Positions 20,527 to 28,471 of a stretch of 28,471 nucleotides of DNA are shown piece by piece. The DNA lies in NCBI GenBank assembly GCA_037447655.1, contig JBBHKE010000864.1:196670-225140 (forward strand), read 5' to 3'. The notes beneath the pieces were generated by a model, which saw only the letters and a program-made list of their open reading frames with translations, searched no databases and had not been told where the DNA came from. The stretch comes from Zygnema cylindricum. Lineage: Eukaryota > Streptophyta > Zygnematophyceae > Zygnematales > Zygnemataceae. The position numbers and the translations under genes are program-made. The stretch's first letter is position 1; every line of letters starts with the position of its first letter.

Positions 20527-20727
20527 TCATTTATTTTTGTCATTAAAAGTCAAAGCTTCTTCTCCGATAGCTGGTTCTTTGATCATAAGTAGGTTCCCAA
20601 GCTCAAATGGAGTGTTCACCTTCTTGGTGTTTCTTCTAACCATTGCTGTCTCTATTTGATTGTTGCTCTCCTTGATTGTGAGAATCTTTATTTTTTGGGT
20701 ACTTATATGACACCTTTTCTGGGACAA
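20527..20727 (-). pseudogene. X2 integrase-RT linker remnant
   Basis: This stretch contains MVRRNTKKVNTPFELGN and then EPAIGEEALT, resembling the variable linker of plant Copia pol (RRSTR---PP-R, then EP-SFEEAL). It lies between the integrase end and the RT in the correct order. Confidence 0.65.
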
Positions 20728-20945
20728 AATAGCGACATATTCATTATGTCCAAATCAATTTCTCGGTAGAGCATTTCGATTTATTTTTTATTTCTTAGGA
20801 TCAATATTGAGAACAGACACCTTACTTCCAATCACACTAAAGTAACTTACATCTATTTTTTCTTCGTTCACAGTTTATAGGGTGTTTCTCTCAAACAGAC
20901 GAAGTTCTTATCCTATTTTTTGTACATAGGATGCAAAATTCATAA
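20728..20945 (-). pseudogene. X2 integrase C-terminal remnant
   Basis: The minus strand reads KIDVSYFSVIGSKVSVLN, similar to the Copia pattern P-VSHLRVFG--AY. Further on, the usual GYS-AYRL part is not readable because of stops. It sits just upstream (in element orientation) of the linker. Confidence 0.6.
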
Positions 20946-21129
20946 CTTATGCATATAAATTCTGATGTTTTTTTTCTCAGATTTAACAAACTAATTACTA
21001 TCGTTGCACATATAAGATGAGTCGCGGAGTTAACTCTTTAGTCATCATACTGGCTATTAGAGGACACTAGCGCATTCAACTTTGCATAGTTGGAGACTTT
21101 CAATGATAGATTTCTTTCCATTTTAGGTA

Positions 21130-21985
21130 GTAGTACTTTCTGGAACTCAAGGCAGTCACCCTTTGCATGCCTTTTGTCGTTTCAATACCAAATGGAGCTC
21201 CCTTGATCCTATAATTGTTTTAAAGACCATGGTGGTTTTCTCCTTCCTGCCTTGCCTTTGTAAAAGGTTGTGTAGGTCTCCATATCCTAACTTTACATCC
21301 TTTCTTCTTTTCCATGATCGCATTTTTTGCCTCTTTTACGCTGATTGGACTCATAATTTTTTGCAATCCATTAAGATGTTTCTTTATAAGTCAGCTTAGG
21401 ACACAGTCATTTTTTTCTGCCAAGCTAGATCTGAGGAGCGTAATCTTGGTTTTTTTTTTGTCTTCGACTTTAAGGGTTTCACTTAATAAAGATGCCATCT
21501 CAAAACAGTAATCGGTCATCTTTGTATGTGAATGTCAACTTTCTTAACCTTCGTAGTGAAAAGTATCTTTTGTTGAACCCAATTAGTTGCAAATGTAGTC
21601 TCTAAATGCTCCCATATTTCATAAGCTTTCATTAGCTAGCTAATATGTCCTATAGCTACAGCCTTTCTTTCACCAGGGATTTCATTTAAATGCCTTTGGG
21701 CTGCATTTGTTTTACCTTCCATTCTTTACGGCATTTTCTTTTTATCCCTATTTGAACTATCATCTTCGACTGTTTGGCGCTTTATTTTGATCGTTAGCTT
21801 CCTCTTTCAACGCTTTCTTTGATCCAAGAGACTCTTTCGATCGCTTTATTTATTTCTATAGAACCGTCAGTGACGGAAGCCAGTAGGCATGGCTTATATC
21901 ATGTTCCAAAGAGGACTGAGAGCATTTCCAATACATAGTTGGAATCATCAAACATTGTTATTGGAGGATAGGACCATAGTATGTG
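21130..21985 (-). pseudogene. X2 gag remnant
   Basis: A knuckle-like NDKRHAKGDC near 21150-21190 on the minus strand corresponds to the second half of CxxCxxxxHxxxxC; the first part has a stop in place of a Cys. Near 21890-21960 a DDSNYVLEM string matches FDCSNYLYWK of the X4 gag N-terminus. The middle is frameshifted. Confidence 0.65.
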
Positions 21986-22190
21986 AAATTGTGCCACCCT
22001 TCATGACTAGCAAGAACGACAAAGCAAGCCAAACACAATTTTTTTTTCCACTGTCCAAACTAAACTCAAAACTCTGGCTCACACATTCAAAAACACGGAC
22101 TTCCCCTTAGTTGAGACGAATTCCTAGAAAGGTGATGAGAAGCTTGGAACAAAACAATAGCTTATAGTTTCTAAACCATAACAGAAAACA
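21986..22190 (-). repeat. X2 LTR fragment, right
   Basis: It begins TGTGAAATTGTGCCACCCTT and shares the TCAAAACTCTGGCTCACACA-type and AATAGCTTATAGTT strings with the X1 and X4 LTRs, then breaks off near 22190 before a microsatellite. Confidence 0.65.
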
Positions 22191-22282
22191 TCTATTAAAA
22201 TTGGCAAAATTATGTGTGTCGGAATGTATGGATGTGAAGATGGTCAAGACAATGGTTAGGTAGGGGTTGTGAGGGGCCATTA

Positions 22283-22630
22283 CATATATAAATATATGTA
22301 TATATACATATCGATATATATGTATATATACATGCATAAATATACATATAGATATATTGTATATATACATATATATACATGTATATACATGTACATACAT
22401 GTATATACATGCATACACATATATGTATATACATATATATACATATATTATATATTTATGTGTATATATATGTATATGTGTGTATATGTGCATATATAAA
22501 TGAGTATATATTTATGTATATGTATATGTATATGTATATATATATATGTGTATATATATGTATATATATATCTATATGTATATATATGTATATATTTATA
22601 TATATGTATATGTTTATGTAATTATATATT
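22283..22630. repeat. TATA/TACA/TATG microsatellite
   Basis: About 340 bases of interleaved TATATA, TACATA, TATGTA and ATGTAT. The sequence is largely self-complementary, so it yields open frames of Tyr, Ile and Met on both strands that have no coding meaning. It sits between the broken X2 LTR and LRR-array intron. Confidence 0.92.
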
Positions 22631-23311
22631 CACTCCACGTTTGAGTGTTTTCAATATTTTGAAAATTAGTTAAGTTATATTGTTTGGATTTGAAATCTTT
22701 TGAAATATAATATTAAAGATGGGGTGTAAGGAGAGAGGGTTATGCGACAGGATAAACATATTCTTGTAAATGTATGTTTGAGGAGGTATATGGGGGGCAC
22801 AAGTTGTTTAAGGAAAAGTTGTTTCTCTTCTATAATTTTACTTTCGAGAAATTTTGAAAAGAGATGGAAACTCTAGAATCATGGGTTAAGAATTTCTGAA
22901 ATGCTGGTTTCTTGGAACCTGTTTTTTTTTTTATATAATGGAAAATATGTACATGTGCTCTTGTTGCAAAATTTCTCTTCGATGAACTTATTACTATGTA
23001 ATTACAGTGGTTTACAAACTGATTACTTTAGAGTTTCTATTCTTGTGATTGAATTTCGTTTGTAAAGTAGAACCATGTCATGCTATCTTGCCTTCAATCT
23101 GTAAACCTGAGGGAAATAAAATTCATCCGATACAACTTGAAATCCATTCAAAATAAGGTTTCACTGTTTTTTTAGTAAGTTGTTGGATAAAAACATGTCA
23201 AATCTATTTGCCAAGAGCTCATACCTTTCTTGTTTGAGTATAAACTTGTAGTCCATACTTATCGGAAACAGTTTGAGGGGGGAGAGGTTGTGGGGATGCC
23301 TGGCTGCACAG
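22631..23311. other. Intron before E14
   Basis: Collinear with 6470-7575 (a TTTGGATTTGAAATCTTTTG-like string, AAATATAATAT, GGGGCACAAGTTGTTTAAG). It therefore represents the d-to-e intron, but the type-d exon expected before it is absent, apparently replaced by X2 and the microsatellite. No gene seen. Confidence 0.6.
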
Positions 23312-23383
23312 AGATCTATCCGACAACCAGTTGAGTGGAAACATCCCATCGTCCATCACTCAGCTGAAATCCCTCAAGTCCTT
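23312..23383 (+). CDS. LRR exon E14 (72 bp, phase 2, type e)
   Basis: It reads DLSDNQLSGNIPSSI and TQLKSLKS between GGCTGCACAG and GTAAGACATGTGG. It is a close match to consensus plant LRRs. The upstream and downstream introns match those of the exons at 7576 and 10813. A full-length repeat with no stops. Confidence 0.84.
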
Positions 23384-24141
23384 GTAAGACATGTGGCACT
23401 GTATTTATGGTACCGATCAAAATTGTACTTTAAACGGATATGGTTTATGATGGATGAAGGGGGGATGGGCGGGGAGGGTATTGCAAACCAAGTCATGTGG
23501 TATAAAACATAGCATTTTGTAATTGTTTTTTTTTTCTCTAATTTTCTTAGGGTTTATTTTTTATTTTGTTTTTAGTGTAAAAAAACTCTAAAATTGTATA
23601 AAGGAAGGTCAAGGGGAAGGAGATAGGATTTAATTTACATCTATATTCAGAAAATCCAAAATCATGAAAAAAAGGGAATGCATACGAAAATAATCTCCGT
23701 TGATCTTGATTTTATTTCTTCCATATTTGTGCGTTTTTTTTTTCTGAAGAAGAAAGGTTTTGCGGATTTTTTTTTGTCTAATTGTTTATTGTTTGTTGCA
23801 AAAATTATTCCATTTTAAAATAAATGTGCAATTATTGCATAAATATTGGCTTACAAATTTGTTTGCATTGCTAAATTTGAATACTTTAATTGGATTTGTA
23901 AATACGAAAAATTTCATACAATCTTGCCTGACACATTTCTAACTGCAAACAGGTGGTTCAAATCTATCCGCTACATTCTGAAATTCATTCAGAATCATGT
24001 TTATCGTTTTACAAAAGTGTAAAGCTGAATAAAATCCTTCATATGCAATGACCATTACTCAAATATCTTTCATGTATGAAGTTGTAGCCCATACTTACTA
24101 GGAGGCTCTTGGGGGTGGCTGGGGGATGCTCGCTGTCATAG
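23384..24141. other. Intron between E14 and E15
   Basis: It starts with the conserved post-exon block (a GCAAACCAAGTCATGTGGTA string at about 23482), then stays collinear with 10990-11834 but lacks the telomere-like tract. No gene seen. Confidence 0.6.
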
Positions 24142-24213
24142 GTGCATACATAGCAACAAGTTAAATGGAAGCATTCCATCGTCCGTTGGTCAACTGACAC
24201 TCCTTGAGGAATT
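24142..24213 (+). CDS. LRR exon E15 (72 bp, phase 2, type f)
   Basis: It reads CIHSNKLNGSIPSSVG and QLTLLEE between GCTGTCATAG and GTAAGACACGTG. It is a duplicate of the exon at 11835, with the first variable residue changed from Tyr to Cys and Gly to Ser before the Asn. Landmark residues are intact. Confidence 0.8.
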
Positions 24214-24550
24214 GTAAGACACGTGCTACTGTGGTTATGCTACCTATCAAATATGTAACTTAACTAGATATGGTGTGTTCTAAAAAAATATTCCATCACG
24301 CGACGAATGGTGGGGGACTAAGGAGAGAGGGGGCTCGGAGAAAGTTACAAATCCTTTTGTATTTATATTTTTGAGAGTTTGTAAGAAGGGGTGAGGAGGA
24401 ATCGGGAGGAAAACGAGTATCCATTTATAATTTATACTTTCCCTGAAGTTTGGAAAAGATGAAAAATCTAGTATTGTGATGAATTAAATTTTTGGGAACC
24501 TTTTTAAGACCGTTTTGTTTTCTGAAAGTAAAAGGTTGATAGGATCAGTT
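24214..24550. other. Intron between E15 and element X3
   Basis: Collinear with 11907-12264; the homology ends where a GC-rich palindrome begins at about 24552. No gene seen. Confidence 0.6.
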
Positions 24551-24551
24551 A

Positions 24552-24592
24552 CACCGGAGCACCGGAGCTAGACGGAGCTCTGTCTAGCTCCG
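24552..24592. repeat. GC-rich direct repeat plus palindrome
   Basis: CACCGGAG occurs twice in a row (24552 and 24560). CGGAGCTAGAC (24563-24573) and its exact reverse complement GTCTAGCTCCG (24582-24592) are separated by 8 bases, so an 11-bp stem can form. The composition is unlike the AT-rich surroundings. It sits at the truncated edge of element X3. Confidence 0.85.
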
Positions 24593-25390
24593 CCCTTTAA
24601 AGTCCATATTGAACTGAAACAGCAAAATATCCACACTACGTCTTTTGCAACCTTGATTCCAATAATCATCCTAAGACTTTGTAACTCTTATTAGGTCCAT
24701 AAACTTCACTACAAGTTCTTAAAACTCAAGAATTGTGAAGGCTCATCAGTCAGGATCGTTTCCATGCTCCCACATAAACCAATTTAGTTTTTTTTTTTTA
24801 ATTCCTTTTACAACATGTATTTTTTTATTCATATGCTAACTTTTCAGGTGTTGAATGGATTTTAATGCAAAGGTAATACGTCCTTGATGATCACAAACAA
24901 TTTGAAACATGGGACCGTGTTCATATCCCATTTTCGTCCGAAAGGTTTTCACCCAAATGACTTAACGACCTCCAAAGTTATTGGCAGGCTTGTGTTAAAC
25001 CTCCAAATTTATTAGAGTAGAGTACTTTGCATCATTCTCCCCAACAATATAATCCTTCTCCAACCTTTAAAACATGACCAGTAGTTGACGTCTTGGAGAC
25101 TTGATCACCTCCATTGTTATCCTAGTTTTAAATTGTGATCATATTTATCATCACTCCAGATTCCAATCTTGAATTCTTGTCTTCCCAAAACTTATCTATA
25201 TGTTTTTGGTCATTATCAGAAACCACCTGGCTCTTATAGCAGCTTCCCTATCATGTTTTTGAAATTTTGTCAATGCCAGTTCAAGGACCCAACTTCTAGA
25301 GCCAACTCAAACCTAATACATTTTAATATATGCATCAAATTCCTCTTGTCTCCCTATGTGGGTTAACCTTCATGAATTCCTTATCCTCTC
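24593..25390 (-). mobile_element. X3: left part of a split Copia-family element
   Basis: Minus-strand Copia debris collinear with 12520-13370 of X1. It has the inner part of the LTR (GTCCATATTGAACTGAAACA at 24601-24620), then the RNase H remnant, and then an interior also shared with X2 near 19700. The outer LTR part is missing next to the palindrome. It ends abruptly at an LRR exon near 25390 and probably continues as X4 from 26554. Confidence 0.72.
24830..24965 (-). pseudogene. X3 Copia RNase H remnant
   Basis: The minus strand reads VIWVKTFRTKMGYEHGP and then GRITFALKSIQH, homologous to the X1 RNase H piece at 12790-12915. It is a short remnant flanked by frame breaks. Confidence 0.72.
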
Positions 25391-25397
25391 GTCATAG

Positions 25398-25465
25398 ACA
25401 TCTACATAGCAACAAGCTGAGTGGAATCTTTCCATCGTCCATCAACCAACTGACACTTCTCAAGG
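25398..25465 (+). pseudogene. LRR exon E16, donor site lost
   Basis: It reads HLHSNKLSGIFPSSI and NQLTLLKG after GTCATAG, but the sequence then runs AAGGGGACATTTTAGCGCATC without a GTAAG donor, so the exon end and the first bases of the intron have been deleted. Just upstream is retroelement X3 sequence rather than array intron. It most resembles the type-f copies (HSNKL core). Unless another donor is used, it cannot be spliced normally. Confidence 0.7.
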
Positions 25466-25725
25466 GGACATTTTAGCGCATCAAAACTATATTAAATGGA
25501 TATGGTTTGTGATAGAAGAAGAGGGGATAATGATTGGGGGATTGCAAACCAAGCCACGTGGTGGGTAAACATTGCATTTCGTAATTGTTTCATGTTCCCG
25601 CCAATTTTAGTGGGGGCGTATGTATGTACGTATGTTGTCTTTTTCTTTTAATGTGTAAGTCATACAAACTGGGCGGGTCGAGGGTGGAGAAGATGTTGAT
25701 GAGATGGGCATGGTTGGCATCACAG
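25466..25725. other. Intron between E16 and E17
   Basis: Conserved post-exon block without its first part (AAATGGATATGGTTTGTGAT, then a string like CAAACCAAGCCACGTGGTG), then a G-rich run before the next acceptor. No gene seen. Confidence 0.6.
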
Positions 25726-25797
25726 AAATTTATCTTATAACCAGTTGAGTGGCATCATTCCATCGTCCATCGGCAACATGACATCCATCCAGGAAAT
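25726..25797 (+). CDS. LRR exon E17 (72 bp, phase 2, type c)
   Basis: It reads NLSYNQLSGIIPSSIG and NMTSIQE between GGCATCACAG and GTAAGACACATT, ending AT. It is homologous to the exon at 17808, with shared downstream intron. Landmark residues are intact. It lies inside the 1.2-kb segment that splits X3 from X4. Confidence 0.8.
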
Positions 25798-26553
25798 GTA
25801 AGACACATTACCCTTAGATGTGTACTCTAAATGGTTATGGTTTTTACTGGAGTACGAGGAGGTGGAGCCCAAGGGATTGCAAGCAACGCCATGTGGTGAA
25901 AAAATATTGTATTTTGCAAATGCTTATTTTCTTACGAATTCTGCTAAAAAAAAAAATCAGATTAGTTTTGGGGATCACTGTTTTATAAAGTTTGTTTATT
26001 TGTTCCCTTATTGTTTCTTATAAGAGATTTAAAATGGAGGTGGTCAAGGGGAGGGAGATGAGTTGTAAATATGCATACGTATCTATGATATATATTCGGA
26101 TGTGTATAGAAAGGGATCGGATGGACATGTCTTCTTTCTCTGAATTTGGCATAAAATTATAAATCATTTATAGCCACTAGTATTTTTTTCTCATTCATCT
26201 TGAGATTTTCTCAATCTTTAAGTAATTCTAAATCAGTTTGTTGAGTTGGTGTTTCTTTGTTTACAAACCATTCTAATTGACTAAAAATTGTGAGGGAATG
26301 TAGGAAAAAGGGGAAGGGGGCGAGGGACCATACAAACTAGATAAATTGAGTGTAGAATTACTCTCTTTCGATATTGATTTTCTTCCTTTCATGTTCGTTT
26401 ATTTTAGGTTTTAGGGACCCTATGGGAATCCAACACCAATTTAGGGGCATAAAAAACCACCTTTACCCACCCTACCTAAAAACCATAGTCCTTATCCAAA
26501 TAATGCGTGTAACATCTCATTGGAAATCTCTTAGTTTCTTATTCCCATGATAC
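25798..26553. other. Intron after E17
   Basis: Collinear with 17880-18600; homology ends near TTATTCCCATGAT, where X4 sequence begins. No gene seen. Confidence 0.6.
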
Positions 26554-26735
26554 AATTTATTGCTGAACTAAGGAACAAAATTCATAAGAAACAACTAAGT
26601 TCAATTCTCTCCGCCTTCCACTTTCAGCGTAACATTTAATTATTATACTAACACATTTAAGGTAAAGCCGTGGAGTCAACTATCTAGCCATTTTAAGGAC
26701 ATTAGAGCATTCAAATTTGTGTATCTGGAGAATTT

Positions 26736-27511
26736 CAGTGATAGGCAATACCAACACTTGAATGGATCTTCCATGATCCTAGAAGACCATGGTGGTCTTT
26801 TCCCTCCTTTGCCTTGCCAAAGCTAGTGTAGGTCCCCATAGTCTTGTCCTGACCTTATTCACTTTAATTGCACTCGTACTCCTTTACAAGTCCAATCAGG
26901 TGTGTCTTTACGAGTCAGCTGAGTTAAGAAAAACTCATTTTCTCTGCCAAATTAGATATTGTTTATTCTTTGACATTTCGACTTTTAGGGCCTCACTAAA
27001 TAGTAATGCTATCTTAAAACAGTAATTAGTCATATTCCACCTGAGTACTCAGCTTTTAACCTTCCTAGTGAAAATACTTATGTTGAACCGAATCAATAGC
27101 AGATTTATTCTCTAAATGCTCTACGTTTCATTAGCTTTCACTAGCTAGCTACATGTGTCCTACAACTACAGACGTTTCCATAACCAGGAATCTCATCAAA
27201 ATATCTTTGGGCTGGATTTGTTTCATATTCCACTCTTTCAGCATTTTATCTTTATCCCTATTTGAATTTTAAGCTTTCACTATGTCGGCTCATCATTAGA
27301 ACTGACTTCCACTCTTTCGACGCTTTCCTTAGTTCGCAAAACACTTTTCCAATGCTTTTTCTCGGCTTTTTTTTCTTTCTATTAGAACCGTTAGTGATGA
27401 CAGGTTGAGCTTCAGATGCAACGACACTTCTAAACATATCATGTCTCAAAAAGGCTTTCGAGGAGCATTTCCAATACAAGTAGTTGGAACAATCAAACTT
27501 TGTTAGTAAGC
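26736..27511 (-). pseudogene. X4 gag remnant
   Basis: The N-terminal part (27258-27511 and a little beyond) starts MAQSHSLLTKFDCSNYLYWK, which matches the Copia gag start (KFDG-NY--WK). The distal part holds FKCWYC near 26740-26775, the first half of the zinc knuckle. Frame changes and stops separate the two. Confidence 0.75.
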
Positions 27512-27937
27512 TGTGAGATTGTGCCACTCTCTATGACACTAATAAGAACCAACAAGCAAGCCAACCAACCACAACGTTTTCCCCACGTGTCCAAACCAAA
27601 CTCAAGACTCAAGCTCACACAATCAACAACTTATATGTGATTTTCCTTAGTTGAGACCGCAATTGCAATAAATGCCCAATAGAGTCGTGGGAAGTCAAGG
27701 AAAAAGGACTTTTAGTTCCTCAACCATGCTGGAATTATCAATCCTACGGATCGCTGGACGAATATCCAAAGTCAGAAAGATGTTTCTAGGCAGAAGGTTA
27801 GTCTTAGATTGGCGATATCTAGATCCAATGGACTAGCTTATTTGGCTTCCAAAGATATCTGTCTTCCTCTTAAAAGTCTTTTGAACCGGAAAAAAAAATG
27901 GACCACGTTGAATAAGACTGAAGACTTACTTCCAACA
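27512..27937 (-). repeat. X4 LTR
   Basis: It matches 14576-14938 from the GTGCCACTCTCTATGACAC edge to the TTCCAACA edge, and is about 60 bases longer. The minus-strand start TGTTGGAAGTAAGTC is the best-preserved LTR start in this family. Confidence 0.7.
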
Positions 27938-28349
27938 ATAAGGACAATTATACATGTATGTTTAAATTTAAAATAAATATTCCAAACAATACATAAATGT
28001 ATATATGCATCTATTGTACAGAGAATTAAGCGGATTCTGTGGTTTACAACTCCAGTTCTTTTATACTATTCAGTTCCTATAATAAACGGGTTTTGTATAG
28101 CGTAACATGCGGTGTAAATTTACTCTCAAAATTTTGATTCTTGAAAGTTGAGAGTGAAATCCGATAGTAACACTATTTATAATCATGCTTGTCAATTTCC
28201 ATGTGTGATAGCGGATAACGTATTTCACATGTACTAACCAAAAATTTATGCTCAATTGTTTTGTTTTTGGTGTATTGCCTTGTCGCCTACTTAAACTGGG
28301 ATCAACTCGGGGTTTGGTATTAATGGGGTACGAATGTCTGACGTCACAG
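27938..28349. other. Intron between X4 and E18
   Basis: Collinear with 14939-15357. No gene seen. The minus-strand open piece 28070-28387 runs antisense through the exon and intron and is not supported. Confidence 0.6.
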
Positions 28350-28421
28350 AGAGCTACATCACAACAAGTTAAGTGGAAGCATCCCATCGTCCATCGTCCG
28401 ATTGGGAAAACTCACTCAATT
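28350..28421 (+). CDS. LRR exon E18 (72 bp, phase 2, type d')
   Basis: It reads ELHHNKLSGSIPSSI and VRLGKLTQ between TGACGTCACAG and GTAAGTCACG. It pairs with the exon at 15358 through both flanks. LRR landmarks are intact. It is the last exon in the window, and the array seems to continue beyond the right edge. Confidence 0.8.
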
Positions 28422-28471
28422 GTAAGTCACGTCACACAATGGTTATACACGTGTCAAATTTTACTCTAAAT

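Larger units (their letters stand above)
19201..22190 (-). mobile_element. X2: decayed Copia-family element, reverse strand
   Basis: This is the most complete member of family X in the window. It runs from the LTR edge TGTGATATTGTGCC at 19201 to a truncated right LTR (about 21990-22190). Read on the minus strand it has gag, a zinc-knuckle remnant, the integrase C-terminal part, the integrase-RT linker and RT. Protease and the integrase core are not seen, and RNase H is at most vestigial. The left LTR is shortened and joins the interior near 19440. The right LTR is lost next to a microsatellite. Confidence 0.75.
26554..27937 (-). mobile_element. X4: right part of a split Copia-family element
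   Basis: Minus-strand gag region plus one LTR (27512-27937). It starts (plus strand) with sequence equivalent to 13365 of X1 (GAGGAACAAAATT-like) and ends with TTCCAACA, the complement of the common Copia start TGTTGGAA. The flank after it is the same as after X1. With X3 it probably formed one element. Confidence 0.75.

Noticed and set aside
22107-22621. Open frames of Tyr/Ile/Met-rich proteins on both strands
   Set aside because: They are translations of the TATA/TACA microsatellite, which lacks stops in several frames; no real coding signal.
1-28471. tRNA, rRNA, CRISPR array or bacterial operon
   Set aside because: I saw no cloverleaf-like box A/box B arrangement, rRNA core or regularly spaced short repeats; the repeats here are exon-intron units with plant splice signals.

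Overview
The window looks like nuclear DNA of a land plant; I cannot name the species. The evidence is an AT-rich, intron-dominated sequence, GT-AG splice sites, decayed Ty1/Copia retrotransposons, and a long series of 72-bp exons encoding the plant-specific leucine-rich repeat (LRR; LxxLxLxxNxLxGxIP type) found in LRR receptor-like kinases and LRR receptor proteins. There is no bacterial-style operon, no long intact ORF, no RNA gene and no CRISPR array.

The core of the window is a plus-strand array of 18 recognisable LRR exon copies (E1-E18), at about 301, 884, 1330 (split), 5924, 7576, 8195, 8670, 9324, 10813, 11835, 15358, 17414, 17808, 23312, 24142, 25398, 25726 and 28350. Fourteen are exactly 72 bp, open, and flanked by AG and GT, with one base of a codon at the start and two at the end (phase-2 introns). 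Each therefore encodes exactly one 24-residue LRR and can be joined to any other without a frame change. E9 is open but lacks one codon. E2 and E3 are frameshifted, E3 is also split by a retrotransposon, and E16 has lost its donor site. No signal peptide, transmembrane segment, kinase domain, first exon or last exon is visible, so this is the interior of a very large LRR gene or a tract of duplicated LRR-gene debris.

Flanking introns are duplicated with the exons. From intron resemblance the copies fall into types e, b, c, d and f. The order is e1 b2 c3 d4 | e5 b6 c7 d8 | e9 f10 [X1] d'11 b12 c13 [X2] | e14 f15 [X3] 16 c17 [X4] d'18. This is a higher-order tandem repeat with an original period of about 3.2-3.4 kb, later expanded by retroelements.

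Two Copia families are present. Copia-1 (about 1372-5316, plus strand, two diverged LTRs, decayed gag-int-RT-RNase H) lies inside exon E3. Family X (minus strand; X1 12265-14938, X2 19201-22190, X3/X4 24550-25390 plus 26554-27937) occurs repeatedly at what looks like the same place in the intron after an f-type exon, so it was probably inserted once and then copied with the array. In the last block the X element is interrupted by a 1.2-kb segment carrying two LRR exons. Other structures are a 340-bp TATA/TACA microsatellite, a telomere-like TTTAGGG-rich tract, a GC-rich palindrome and long G runs next to splice acceptors.
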